In this document: in pieces, positions 11,249 through 22,500 of the stretch
Numbering within the stretch: position 1 is the stretch's first letter
Layout of the letters: every line of letters starts with the position of its first letter
DNA from: Euphorbia lathyris
Lineage: Eukaryota > Streptophyta > Magnoliopsida > Malpighiales > Euphorbiaceae
Assembly: GCF_963576675.1 (NCBI RefSeq)
Contig: NC_088913.1
Coordinates: forward strand, 2,051,001-2,115,000
DNA length: 64,000 bases
Direction of reading: 5' to 3'
Translations under genes and position numbers: made by a program
The notes under the pieces: generated by a model
What the model saw: the letters and a program-made list of their open reading frames with translations, nothing else
What the model was told of the DNA's origin: nothing
Databases searched by the model: none

Positions 11249-13456
11249 TAGACCCTCGGAAAGTGTCAATGGATTTACATAACCTTTTCGAGGCATTGTC
11301 CTGAAACGATCTCAAACCAAATGTCTTATTCAAATTTGCAAAGTTACTTGTTCATAAGAAAACGAAGAACATAAAGGTAATACTCAGGGGAGTAGGAGAA
11401 GGGTGTACAAAAAGCTCTTAAGAGGGTCCAAATTTTTTTATTATACAAATCTAAATAAATTATTATTATTACTTATTGTGTGAAAATTAAGTGAATGTTA
11501 ACTTATGCAGAAAATTAACGCTCTAAGAGTCTTAGGAGGCCAATTTTTTTTTATTATTATTGTACAAATATCTAACTTAATTATTTTTATTATATTTAAT
11601 ATGTTAAAAATCAAGTTAAAAGTATTTTGGTGTTTCATTCTCTAGAAACATTATTATTATCTGAAAGTATTAATTTTTTTTAATGAATAAGGCCCAATTT
11701 TTTTTTTTCATTTAGCACATGATCCCAAAAATATTTAAGACGGCACTGGTAATACCGGATTGGTTAAAAGACCACAACGAGCTCCGATGTTGCTCGCCAC
11801 AGCGCAAATTGATCAATGATCTTCTGCATTATGTTACAGAACATAAATTTATACAAATTTATTGTTCACCAAAATCTAAAATCTGAAAAAACGAAATTGA
11901 AAAATGTAAATAGCATCAATGTATTGGATATGAAAAGCATTGAATTTTGATTTAAATGAGTTATAGAATAAGCAACATCAAATAGTCTAATCCCAAACTT
12001 TTATTATCCGTATTAGTTACCCCAACGGGTATACTTTACGAATCTCATACTCGTCCTATTTAGGACCCGTTTGTTTCATACGCTCCTGCTTGTTGGTACT
12101 GTTAGGTAGCAGATATTAATCGATTTTTCTGTAAAAATCAGTTGTTTCGAATTTTTACTGAACGTTTTTTTGTCTCCTGTTTAGACTTAAAAGGCAAAAA
12201 GCAGTTCCGAAAATTGAAAATAAACGGGCACTTAAATCGCGGGTACGTGCGGTTACACCCTTATCTGTTAAGGACTAATACATAAAATAAAAATATTACA
12301 AATTTAATAAACCATCCATAAATAATTCATCTATAAATTTAATAAATATTTCAAATTAAAAAATTCTAAATCAACGTTAATCAATAAAAATAAATTGGCT
12401 TAGTGGTAAAAATCAACGGATGAAAGTCAAATATATGGCGGATACTGGATAACGGATACTCTAGGGGGAATTCCCATACCCGTCTGATACTCGTCACGAG
12501 TAATGATTTTGAACTTATACCTGTTACATACCATTTTATATAGGATACACATAGTTCCATTAGAGTCGGTACCCATTGCCATCCTTAACTATGACATTAT
12601 TATCAGAAGCAAATAACAAAAATCATACGAACCTTTAATAGAAAGCAAGAGAATCACCTCGTTATCTCAATCGAACAAGCTGATACACTGGTTCTTGACA
12701 TCTTGATGCGATCAAAGAATTGAGTTGCAAGTTCATGAAGAAATTTGATAAGTTTTGATACGGTGGCTGTTTTGCAATTTCTATCAATTCAAACTTTTGT
12801 GTTTCGGACCATATTTTGCATGGAAACAAGTTAACAGCAAAACTCATGGCTTCTTCGTGTTGTACATTCTTTTTTAGACAAATTCCACTGTTTAGTCCTT
12901 TAAAATTGCAATTTAATGAATTTCGGCTTATTTTATAATTTTCCTTAGTCTTCCAAAACTCTCTAAATTTTGAAGGTTATTGATAGACATTCATACGTGA
13001 ATCAACTATTAATAACGTGTTCTTTGTGATTTTTGTACTGTCACATCTTCCCTATGTATGCCAACCACCTATATAGGCAGTTGCGGAGCCAGGAATCCGT
13101 GCTTGGAAGGTGATTTTAGCCCAGCATTTCAAGGTAATTTTTCAAAATCCGGGTAAAATTTTTTTAGCCTCCTAACACTCTAAAGTTTTGTCATTTTGAT
13201 GTGTTTGACTAAAAAATTAAAAGTGTTTAACGTGAAAAGAGTATACATATTTATTTATTTTTATAAGTATAACGCTAATTCTTAAAATTGATACATTTTT
13301 TTTATTTACTTATAGATTTTTTTTATAATTTTCACAAATTAAAATTTAATTCGGAAATTAAGTTATTTGAGCATTAAAAGTAAGAATTTGATTTTTTCTT
13401 TTAATGGCAAACGCTCCGCCTGATAACAGATAGTTCAACAAATGACAACATAGTTC
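11249..13456. other. Intergenic DNA with decayed copies of CNL-flanking sequence and MITE-like pieces
   Basis: No gene is seen. Segments at about 11935-12000, 12600-12690 and 13045-13076 resemble parts of the 15420-15640 block (shared motifs GAGTTATAGAATAAGC, AGAAAGCAAGAGAATCACC, TATGCCAACCA). They are separated by an insertion of about 590 bp at 12000-12595. That insertion is flanked by CCCGT/ACGGGT-type repeats and contains a further piece at about 12063-12233 with hAT-like ends (GGACCCGTTTGTTT; AAATAAACGGGCAC). The stretch 13081-13450 is AT-rich repeat. Confidence 0.4.
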
Positions 13457-13910
13457 TTACATTTTTTTTGCATTCAACAATGAAGAAAAATCTTGCGAAA
13501 TAGATTTTCGATCAACCCGAAATGACATATGCTGAGTTTTATCTATAGTACTTGTTACTCTAGAATGTGATGAAAGAGAAATTGTCTCTCGCAACAGAAA
13601 TGACCAGATCATGCATTTTGTAACTTTTAATATTACCAAAGTCATCCTTTTGAACGTCTTGAAAGAATGACAGCCGAAAAAGGTCCATGAAACATCTAAA
13701 GCCAACATCTTGATGACACTCATTTGAATTTGGTGACTTGAGTACCCTTGTGCCTTCCAAAGATGTATCAGTTCTTTTACAGGAGTTTTGAAGTCTTTAG
13801 GATATAAACTACAATAAGCAAAACAACGCTTATAATGGGAAGCAAGACAATTGTAACTTAACTTAAGAATTGGCAAATATCATTATTGTACACATATCTT
13901 CGAGAGTTCT
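13457..13910 (-). pseudogene. CNL (NBS-LRR) fragment, ARC2-MHD to early LRR, left arm of an inverted repeat
   Basis: The minus strand encodes ILKLSYN, CFAYCSLYPKDF (RNBS-D) and LIHLWKAQGY. After a frameshift it continues with NSNECHQDVGFRCFMDLFRL and YKMHDLV (MHD motif), and after another with DKTQHMSFRVD. It corresponds to residues of about 392-545 in the intact CNL at 19505-22750 and lacks the P-loop, kinase-2, GLPL and nearly all of the LRR. It starts at the centre of a palindrome and diverges from the fragment at 13912-14290. It cannot encode a working receptor; its pairing with the other arm is the interesting aspect. Confidence 0.85.
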
Positions 13911-14275
13911 AAGAACTCTCTTAGATAGACGTGTACATGGAATATATTTTTTCCAATTCTTAAGTTGAGTTACAAACGTCTGCCTTCCTATTATAAGCGT
14001 TGCTTGCTTATTGTAGCTTATATCCTAAAGACTTCAAAATTCCCGTAGAAGAACAGATCCATCTTTGGAAGGCACAAGGGTATCTCAAGTCAACAGATTC
14101 AAATGAGTGTCTTCAAGATGTTGGCTTTAGATATTTCATGGATCTTTTTCGGTTGTCATTCTTTCAAGATGTTCAAAAGTATGACTTCGGAAATATTAAA
14201 AGTTGCAAAATGCATGATCTGGCCGCTTCAGCTGCTGGAGAAAATTTCTCTGTATTAAAGACAAAACTCAAAATT
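13525..14275. repeat. Long inverted repeat made of two CNL fragments, virtually no spacer
   Basis: Arms of about 385 bp (13525-13910) and 364 bp (13912-14275) are complementary with scattered mismatches. The centre is GAGAGTTCT-A-AGAACTCTC at 13902-13920, a perfect 9-bp palindrome around one base. Longer identical blocks include CCAATTCTTAAGTT, CTTTAGGATATAA and ATTTCATGGA-type stretches. RNA from either strand would fold into one extended stem. Confidence 0.85.
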
Positions 14276-14290
14276 TCTCTGTTCCTGACT
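13912..14290 (+). pseudogene. CNL (NBS-LRR) fragment, right arm of an inverted repeat
   Basis: The plus strand encodes AYCSLYPKDFKIPVEEQIHL, then LKSTDSNECLQDVGFRYFMD and CKMHDLAASAAGENFS, the RNBS-D to MHD part of a CNL. An open frame runs 14000-14323, but its last part is not CNL-like. Upstream of 14000 the homology continues in broken frames back to the palindrome centre at 13911. About 27 bp present in the left arm (around 13540-13570) are missing here. It is orientated opposite to the left arm and to the intact CNL. Confidence 0.85.
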
Positions 14291-15840
14291 TCTGCTTGCT
14301 CCTGCCATTCTCCTTCAATATGACATCAGTAAAGGTTCACAGGAAATTTAAATCCACAGATGCATCTACAACATGGTGTTACTGAAACTTGATCCGCCAC
14401 CACAAAGCTAAACGGTATCATTTTTTATATCTATCTGGGGACTAAAGCCGAAAGGAAGCTTGAGATGTGATGCAAGTGCGTTCTAGAGTAAGCAAGGACT
14501 GAAAAAAACACACAGCTTGAATATGGTCAGCATATCAAATACTATGAGATTAATATCGGAAGCATACGATAGATAGACGATGTGAACTGATATAGAAAGC
14601 AAGAGACAGTAGTATACAATTCCAAGATATTGTAGAGTAATAAGAAGTTGAAATACCTCACGTTGCCATGACACGTCCGCCGTGTTAATCATTGGACAGA
14701 GAATCTCTTTCATCTTCTGATGAATGTATGACAGCTATGAGATACCAAAATATACTATGTTAAGTTTCTCTAATTAAACATCATTTTAGAAACTAAATAG
14801 AACCTGAAAGGAGCAATGATGCCCAATTCAACTCTTACCCACATCATATGGTGCTTTGCGACGAGCCGTACTACAACTCTGTCAAGATAGCCTAATTTAG
14901 AAACACATGCTGTAAGGCTGATCATCTATTCCAGTATTATATTAGAGCATGGAAGCTACCCACCATTTGGGCATCTCCTCCAACCTAAAAAAATTTAACA
15001 AGGAGTTCAAAAAACCGGAACCAAATTTGAAGAATATAGTAGAAAGAAATGAAGGTATAGATCAAAAGGGTCATTAAAGAAGCAAACAACTGATCATTTG
15101 GAACAGACCTTGTCAACTCCCTGCGATGTGTAGGACAAATAAGGGGCTCTAATCAACATCATGTGTCAGACTGTAAGGGACAAATGCTGACATGATTGCT
15201 CAATAAGGCCTTTGTTGAGGCATGGAAGAAGAGCACTAGTTTGCATATTTGTTTGCGTATTTTTCTTAGAATTGCTTCATATCCACTGCTAAATTCAAAA
15301 TCTCATGCTGCTACCTGATAAACCCTTAAATTTGTCGATCCTCATTTCCGCTTTCTCCTGGCATTATCCTGGAACTATCATTGCATCTATCTGGTATCTA
15401 AAACTGCAATGAAGCTTGAGATGTGATTTGAATGAGTTATAGAATAAGCCAGAACGAAAAACAGCTCATAAATGTAAGCATATCAAATACTCTGAGATTA
15501 ATAGCAGAAGCAAAGACAATCCATATGAACCTTCAACAGAAAGCAAGAGAATCACCATGATAACTCAATTGAACTTTTTGCTGATATATTAATGGATGTG
15601 ATCTTCCCTCTGTATGCCAACCAGCTGTGTAGGCTTGTTCGATTCCAGAACTGATGCATTTGGCAGATTCCATGTCGTGCTTCAGGTTTTGTGCATTCTG
15701 TTAAAGATTATCAATAAAGCATTACTTTCTGCACTGCCAATAGCCTCCACCGAAATCATCAAGAAATCAGAAGGTTATGCATGCCACATTCATCATCAGA
15801 CAAACAAGCCCCCCTTGTAACAGAGCTTAGCTAGCAGTCG
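14291..15840. repeat. Degenerate tandem copies of CNL-flanking DNA
   Basis: No gene is seen in this 1.5 kb. It is built from diverged duplicates. About 14290-14540 resembles 15300-15500 (CTCCTGCCATT/CTCCTGGCATT, GAAGCTTGAGATGTGAT, GCATATCAAATACT). About 14780-15185 resembles 15846-16340 and 18560-18990 (AACCAAATTTGAAG, GAAGCAAAC, TAATCAACATC). Short ORFs here show no homology I recognise. Confidence 0.6.
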
Positions 15841-15845
15841 ATATG

Positions 15846-16344
15846 ACACTAAAAGTCAACAATGGGACTGAATAAGTAGATGAATAAGTTCAAAATAGCT
15901 AGATGAAGCCAGATTCAAGTACTACTCGTATCACATGGTACCTAATTTCAGAAACACATCTTAATCAGGCAGCAGATTTTACTATGGAATCGTTTAGTAA
16001 AACTTCGAATTGAATTTAAAAAAATGAACGTATAGATCAAAGGGCGAGCCTTGGCGCAACAGTAAACGTTGTTGTCGTGTGACCGAGAGGTCATGGATAG
16101 GAGCGGCCTCTTGCCAAAAAAATTGGCAGGGGAAGGCTTGCCCCAGTACACCCTTGTGGTGGGACCCCTCCCTGGACCCTCGCTTAGCGGGGATGCGTAG
16201 TGCACCGGGCCGCCCTTATAGATCAAAGGGCAAAACATGTACATTGGCATATTGAATAGGTCATAAAAGAAGCAAACATTTGATCATTCAGAACTGACCT
16301 TGTCAATTCCGACGACAACTAAGGGGCTTTGTGTCAGCCATGCT
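15846..16344. repeat. Second copy of the CNL downstream block, carrying a SINE
   Basis: Starts CTAAAAGTCAACAATGGGACTGAATAAGTAGATG-like (only part quoted here: ACTGAATAAGTAGATGA), matching 18565-18600. It ends in GTGTCAGCCATGCTGTTTC, matching 18960-18980. It leads directly into the 3' end of the truncated CNL at 16345, just as the 18560-19500 block leads into the intact CNL. Confidence 0.7.
16042..16216 (+). mobile_element. tRNA-derived SINE (Au-like)
   Basis: The body begins GGGCGAGCCTTGGCGCAAC (an A-box-like TGGCGCAAC) and ends GCACCGGGCCGCCCT. A degenerate B-box region lies about 40 bp downstream of the A box. TATAGATCAAA occurs on both sides (16031-16041 and 16217-16227), an 11-bp target duplication. 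The start and end resemble the widespread plant Au SINE family. The homologous flank at about 15045-15060 reads GTATAGATCAAAAGGG without the SINE, a natural empty site. Confidence 0.9.
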
Positions 16345-16776
16345 GTTTCAGGGCAGCTCTTCCATTGATAATGATGATGGTTTTGTTTCAACAACAGTGT
16401 TGCATTTCACAAATCTCTCTCTAACCTTAACCTTACGACCCATTTCGAGACCAAATGCAAACTGGTTGGAACTTGAAAAGAAAAGGCGCACCTTTTTTTG
16501 CCATTTCGAGACCACCCATAACTCGTTGACGCAAGGCCTCTGTTGAAAACTCATCCAGCAAGTCATCAGCATCATACATGGCCAATTCTTGACTTGAAGA
16601 TTCTCCATGGACTTCTCCTCCGCATCAAGAAGCACAGCTTTGATTGTTGAAACAGTTGTCTTGAGTTTGTCAAGCTCATCTTTGAGACCCCACCACAGCC
16701 CTATCTCCTTCAGCACAGAAGAACCCAACAATGCAATTATTCTACCAGCGATATTATAAAGGACTACTTCTGCCAT
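16345..16776 (-). pseudogene. CNL deletion derivative: CC domain joined to an LRR scrap
   Basis: Starts at ATG 16776 with MAEVVLYNIAG and runs open for 142 codons to a stop at 16348-16350. Residues 1-60 match the Rx-type coiled-coil start of the intact CNL. A small deletion then shifts the frame over the part that would carry the DADDLLDEF motif, and the frame returns at KKVRLFFSSSNQFAF. Soon afterwards it jumps to VVETKPSSLSMEELP, which matches LRR residues near the end of the intact gene. The whole NB-ARC and most LRRs are gone. Upstream sequence (16777-16990) still resembles the 5' flank of the intact CNL. A small CC-only product is possible but a dead copy is more likely. Confidence 0.8.
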
Positions 16777-16989
16777 TAAACACAGGGAGGAATGGATACA
16801 AGTAGAAAAAGATGAGAAAAAGGTCTGAACTGTAAATAACAGATCTGAATTTCTTGTGAATAAGACCTGAAAGAGTTGAGAGTTGACCTTTAGCACATGG
16901 AAGTATGAAGTCTGAATTTTCTGCGAAGATGACAAAGGACTTGTTTTGGAAAAAGACAAAGGAGATTGTTGATTCCATATTTTGTTTGG

Positions 16990-17268
16990 TAGCGCCTGCG
17001 AATCTGAAGGAGTTGACTACATCTGTAATTTTTTAATTGCATCCTCCAACTTTAACTTATTTACAAAGGTGGCTTTCTTATTTTGATACTTTAAAGTTTA
17101 AACTCTCAACTTGTTTTTACAACAATAAGAAAAAAGAAAAGAAAATAGTCACATTTGGATTGGCAAAAACTGAACTGTATATGTTTCACAATTGGACTTT
17201 AAAAATCACATAAAGTTTAAGCTATTTTGAATTGGCAAATCCTGCTAGCTATTTAAACCAGGGAAAAT
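16990..17268. other. AT-rich spacer, nothing recognised
   Basis: The stretch between the truncated CNL's 5' flank and the next MITE-like element contains no ORF or repeat pair that I can identify. Confidence 0.4.
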
Positions 17269-18083
17269 GTGTAAAAATATCCCTAAAGTTTACAGCCAAG
17301 AGTAATTTTACCTCTAACGTTTTAAATTGTGCAATTTTATACCCCTAACATTGCCATTCAACATCAATTTGACCCTTAACGTTGACAAATTATGTCAACT
17401 TCAGACATCATTATGAAACACAGACGTTTTGTTTCTTTTTCTACACCAATTGCATATCAGTTGGTTTTAAAAAAAAAATTCATATTGTTTGTGATTTAAT
17501 AATACAATTGGAGATTAATATATTTTTTGTGATTTAATAATAGAATTGTGATTTATTCTACACCAATTCCAACTCGTACAAAATACATTATATATATATT
17601 TATATGTTTTTTTTTTAAATTTTCACGTCTAATCATATGTTTGTGATCTGTTACTAATGACTGATATAGGGACGTATATGTAAAAGTAGATGACAAGATT
17701 CATGATCGAGAAGACAGTTTGATGGATTATTTCTTAAATTAACCTTATATTAGGGTAAATAGCACCATTTTAGACAAACAAACAAACAACAACAAAGCTT
17801 TAGTCCCGAAATGATTCGGGGTCGGCTAACATGAACCATCATATAAAACCGTACAATCAAGTCGTGTCAGCGACACAAATTCTCTCCCTCCACTCTGTCC
17901 TATCCACTACCATATTCTCCTCAATCCCTAATAAATTCATATCACTCTCGATCACCCTCCTCCAAGTTTGCTTAGGTCTACTACCCCTACCCTTCACCAC
18001 TACATCCCTTTGCCACTCTTCACTCATAGCACCATTTTAGACGTTAAGGATAAAATTGTTAAACGTTAAGGCTATTTTTACAC
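17269..18083. mobile_element. MITE-like element with inverted ends, interrupted by an RTE fragment
   Basis: The left end GTGTAAAAATATCCCTAAAG is matched in reverse by GCTATTTTTACAC at 18071-18083, and inner stretches such as AACGTTTTAA/AACGTTAAGG-type repeats recur inverted. The body is AT-rich and non-coding. The RTE fragment at 17776-18025 lies inside. Target duplication not determined. Confidence 0.45.
17776..18025 (-). mobile_element. 5'-truncated RTE-type LINE (3' end only)
   Basis: Flanked by a perfect 17-bp target duplication, ATAGCACCATTTTAGAC, at 17759-17775 and 18026-18042. The plus strand starts with AAACAAACAAACAACAAC, the complement of a GTT-rich LINE tail. It then matches the last about 240 bp of the RTE element at 37003-39598 (shared GTCCCGAAATGATTCGGGGT and GTGTCAGCGACACA). 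It is a typical dead-on-arrival insertion. Confidence 0.92.
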
Positions 18084-18109
18084 CGTATGCCCTTTAAATA
18101 ACAATGATA

Positions 18110-18540
18110 ACAACCAAGTAAATTAAGCAATGACCCTTCCGCAAGCCAATTATCAGATAAAAAAAAGTGTTGCTGCCATCGTTAACGAGTCTTGCAAGCT
18201 CCTTTGACCACGACAGAAGCTTCCAAAATGATGCTTTTCCAAGTAAAAGAACTAGAAGCAGTGCGAGAGCTTCCATACTTCGTTAGTAAGGTTCGAGTCC
18301 AGAGGGAACTATTATCAGTGAGTATACGCCATCCAAGTTAAGCAAGAAGGGCAATATTCATCTCATGAGCCCGAAGAATTCCCAAGCCACCTGAAGCTCG
18401 CAGGGAAGAAACCACATTCCAAGAGACAAGATGGGTTTTTTTCCCCTATGATAAGCTCCCCAAATTAAGCTTCTGTTAAGCGAATCCAATTTATCGCAGA
18501 TGCCAAGCGGAAGAGATTGGCCGTGACACTAATACTAAGT
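18110..18540 (-). pseudogene. L1-type LINE ORF2 C-terminal fragment
   Basis: On the minus strand a frame with a few stops reads DKLDSLNRSLIWGAYHRGKK, then THLVSWNVV and ASGGLGILRAHEMNIALL, LGWRILTDNSSLWTRTLLTK and FTWKSIILEA. This is the region between the reverse transcriptase and the zf-RVT zinc motif of plant L1-type LINEs. Both ends are truncated and no RT core is present. It is unrelated to the RTE fragment next to it. Confidence 0.8.
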
Positions 18541-18559
18541 TACTGTGCTTTTATTGACA

Positions 18560-18944
18560 CAAAAAAGTTAACAATGGAACTGAATAAGTAGATGACAAAT
18601 CTTTGCATCCTAGTTCAAAATAGCTAGATGATGTTCTAGATGCAAAATATTAGAAACTAAATAGATGCAAAATAGCTAGATGATGTTCCAGATGCAATAT
18701 ATTAGAAACTAGATAGCCAGATGACAATTCTTTGCATCACATGGTGCTACAACTCTTGAACCAAATTTGAAGCATAACATATCAAGAAGCTCGAAAAATG
18801 AACGGGAAGACATGTAATTGGCACATTGAATAGGTGATAAAATAATTTTTTATTTTTTTAATTATTTTTTTATTTTTTTATGAAATAAGTTACTTAAAAA
18901 AAAGGGTTATAAAAGAAGCAAACAGTTGATCATTAGAAACTGAC
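18560..18944. repeat. Third copy of the CNL downstream block
   Basis: Shares AACTGAATAAGTAGATGA, CAAAATAGCTAGATGA, ATCACATGGT and ACATGTAATTGGCACATTGAA-type stretches with 15846-16340. An internal duplication of AATAGCTAGATGATGTTC is present (18617-18690). It lacks the SINE of copy 2. Confidence 0.65.
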
Positions 18945-19488
18945 CTTTAATCAACATCGTGTGTCAGCCTGTTCTGTTTCAGGGTGAAGCCAAGTTTTTA
19001 AGTCCCTTCATCACTGCAAGGGACGAGTCACAAGGAGTATAAATTTCAAAATTTCAAACAGTAACCATGTAGAGACATGAACACTCAAAAATACAGTGGA
19101 TTTAAGCCTTATATCTATCAGTGGATTTTAAAGAAACCATCAAAAGGATTATATTCAATTCAAAAAGGATAGAGATTGAAGAGGAGAATGACATACTCTT
19201 TCAGACACACAAACCCACAAATAAGGGGCTTTAATCAACATCGTGTCTCGGCCCGTTCTGTTTCAGGGTGAAACCAAGTTTTTGAGACCCTTCATCACTG
19301 CAAGGGAGAAGTCAACAGGAGTATAAATTACAAAACTTCAAAAATAACCATATGCAGTATCCATGTAGAGACATGAACACTAAAAAATACAGATTTTAAA
19401 GAAAGGGTGAAAATGATTATATTTAATTAAAAAAGGATGGAGATTGAAGAGGAGAATGACATACTATTTTAGACACACAAACCCACTG
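18945..19488. repeat. Direct tandem duplication (about 2 x 270 bp) just 3' of the CNL
   Basis: Units of about 18945-19212 and 19222-19488 share TTTAATCAACATCGTGT, TTCTGTTTCAGGGTGAA, CCCTTCATCACTGCAAGGGA, TAGAGACATGAACACT and AGATTGAAGAGGAGAATGAC. The second unit ends 16 bp before the CNL stop codon, so the pair probably forms its 3' untranslated region. Confidence 0.85.
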
Positions 19489-19504
19489 ATAGATTTGCAG
19501 TCAG

Positions 19505-22500
19505 CTAGCCATTCCTCTGTATACTTTGAAAGCCAATGGTAATATTTGGAATGTGAGAGATCTTAGGCCAATCCTCAGCCATGTTGTTCTTGCATCTTTC
19601 TGACAGTTGGGGACAATAATTGATAGTCAAATCTTGTAACATGACGAGGTTGCCCATCCACTCTGGTATAGACGCCAAACTACCACACTGATAGATTTGC
19701 AGACGTTGCAGATTGGTAACATATTGAAGCCCCTTTGGTAGAGAAACCAAGTTTTGCATGTTACTAAAATTAACATATTGGAGGACTTTAAGGCTTTGCC
19801 ACTGCATGCCATCATCATTCTCATCACTAGACAGACTTTTACACGAGCAATCATAAAACTCGAGACGTTGAAGAGAAGGAAGGTATTGCAGCAACTCATC
19901 CACTGGACAGTCTTCCATTTCCCAGATTGAAAGATCCTCCAATTGAAAGAGACTAGAGAAAGGTGATGAGGTGAATTGTGATGCTGAAGTTGTCGTCATA
20001 TTCAGTACTTCCATCAGAGATTTTATTCCGTCTTTCATCAGCGTCAGTATTTTAAGCTTCGGAAAAAGTGGCATGTAAGTCAAGCTAGGACAACCTCCAA
20101 TTTGGAACTCATGAAGACAAGGAAAGCAAGGCAACTCTTCCATTGATAACGATGTTGGTTCCGTTCCAACATCTGTCTTGCATCTCACAAATCCCTTCAG
20201 ATTGGGGCAGTCTCTCAGAGTAAGATATGTTAGGGAAGGAAAGAATGACGAAGATCCTCCGTTTTCAAAATTTACAGAAACATCTACATACTCCAGATTA
20301 ATTAAATCATAAACCGATAACTTTTTAAGATAAGGGAGTTGATCAAATGGTGGGAGCCACTGTATGCTTCTGCAATCGCCAAAAAGAACGGAAACTAAAT
20401 TAGTGACAGATGGTAGCCAGCTTGGAGGCCGTACTCCTCTATAACGGTACACCGACAATCCTTTCAAACTTTGGTGCGGGCATACTGCTTCCAATCCCAT
20501 TTCATCATTAGCAACATCATCTGCACTGCAATTATCATTACCATGTTCAAAGTCAACCCACTCTAATGTCAATTTCAAAAGTTGTTTCTTGGCACTCAAA
20601 TTAGCTGCCTTAAATTCAAATGCAGCATTTTTCACGCATTTCAAATTCGTGATTCTCAATGCACCTCTCAAGTTGTTTAATGCATGTAGTTCATCAAGCC
20701 CACCGCTATACTTGGAGATAGAATCATCCTCAGCTATTACAAATAATGATAATTTTTCAAGTCGTGTCAGTTTTCCAATACCCTGTGGCATATGAGTCAA
20801 CCCACTACAAGCGTAATTGTCAAGATCGGTAAGATTAACCAACTTTGTGATATTGTTCGGCAGTTGCGTGAGCTTTAAACAGAACCTTAATTGCAACACT
20901 TGTAAGTTGTGTAGATTGGTGATTGAATCTGGAAGTTTCTTTATATCTTCATTGTTGGACAGATCAAGATATCTCAGGTGCTTCAATTTATAAATGGAAC
21001 TTGGCAGTTCATTAATTTTCAAGGAAGATAAATTAAGCACCCTCAAACATCTCAAATTACAAAACACGGAATCAAGTTCTTCTTTGTTGATGTGAACCAA
21101 TCCATAAACCAACGGTAACACCGTTCTTATCTTTTTTGCTTTCACCAATGAAGAAAAATCTCGTGAAATAGAGTTTTGGTCAACACGAAATGACATATGT
21201 TGAGTTTTGTCTTTAATATGTGTCATCTCAGAATGTGATGTAGAGAACTTGTCCCCGGCAACTGAAGTGGCCAGATCATGCATTAAATCATGCATTCTGC
21301 AATATATGATATTACCAAATTCATCCTTTCCAACATCTTCAAAGAACGACAACCGAAAAAGATCCATGAAACATCCATAGCCAACATCTTGAAGACACTC
21401 ATTCGAATCCGTTGACTTGAGATACCCGTGTGCCTTCCAAAGACGTATAAGTTCTTCTACATGAATTTTAAAGTCTTTAGGATATAAGCTACAATAAGCA
21501 AAACAGTGCTTATAATGGGAAGGGAGATGGTTGTAACTCAGCTTCAGAATTGGTAAAATATCATTCCTGTACACAGTCGAGAGGAGTTGATTTTTGTACA
21601 AAAGCCATTCAGACTCCAAATCTTTAGAGCACAACATTCCTCCTACTGCTCTAATGGCTAAAGGAACGCCATAACACTTGGCTACAATTTCCCTTCCTAT
21701 AGCTTCATGGCTTAGATTCGGCACTTGCCCTAGCTTGAACGCTATCTGTTTGAACAACGACCAAGCCTCATTTTCAGTCAGACCTCTTAATTCATGTATA
21801 GAGATTGGCTGACTCATCTCTGCAACCTTTCTAAGTCGTGTAGTAATTACAATCTTACTTCCTCTTGCACCACCTGCTAACAAGTCTTTTAAGTTGAGCC
21901 ATTTACTCATATCCTCATTCCACACATCATCCAACACAAGTAGATATCTTCTACCATTAATCTTTTCATGGAGAAGATTTTTTAATGGGTCCATCTCAGC
22001 AATTTTTGGTGTCCTTCCAGTTGCAGATTCTAAAACTTTTTTCACCACTAATTGCACATCATAATCATCAGACACACAGACCCACATCCTCAACTCAAAA
22101 TGGTTTTTGACCTTGTCATCATTATATACCAACTGAGCAAGTGTAGTCTTTCCCAAACCCCCAATACCAACTATGGGAACAACGGACACATTCTCTTCGT
22201 AATGAGAAGAGAGTAAAAGCTCCACAATTGCCTCCTTTTCATGATGTCTACCAACAACAACTGCAGGTGCAGATGAGTGAGTTTGGTCCCTGCCCTTAGA
22301 AATAAAAACCCTTTCAACATAATGCTCCTCTAAGTGGAACTTTCTATTTGCAGCAATTTCATCTAATTTATCGCTAACAGCCTTAATCTTATGACCCATT
22401 TTGAGATTAAAAGCAAACTGGTTGGAACTTGAAAAGAAAAGACGCACCTTTTTGGTGGTTTTAGAACCACCCATAACTTGCTGACGCAAGGCCTCGGTTG

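Noticed and set aside
13457..14323. Two expressed short NLR genes
   Set aside because: Both are frameshifted fragments without nucleotide-binding motifs; they are kept only as arms of the inverted repeat.
15948..16250. 100-codon minus-strand ORF
   Set aside because: Antisense of a SINE and its flanks.
20589..20795. 68-codon plus-strand ORF
   Set aside because: Antisense shadow of the CNL leucine-rich repeats.
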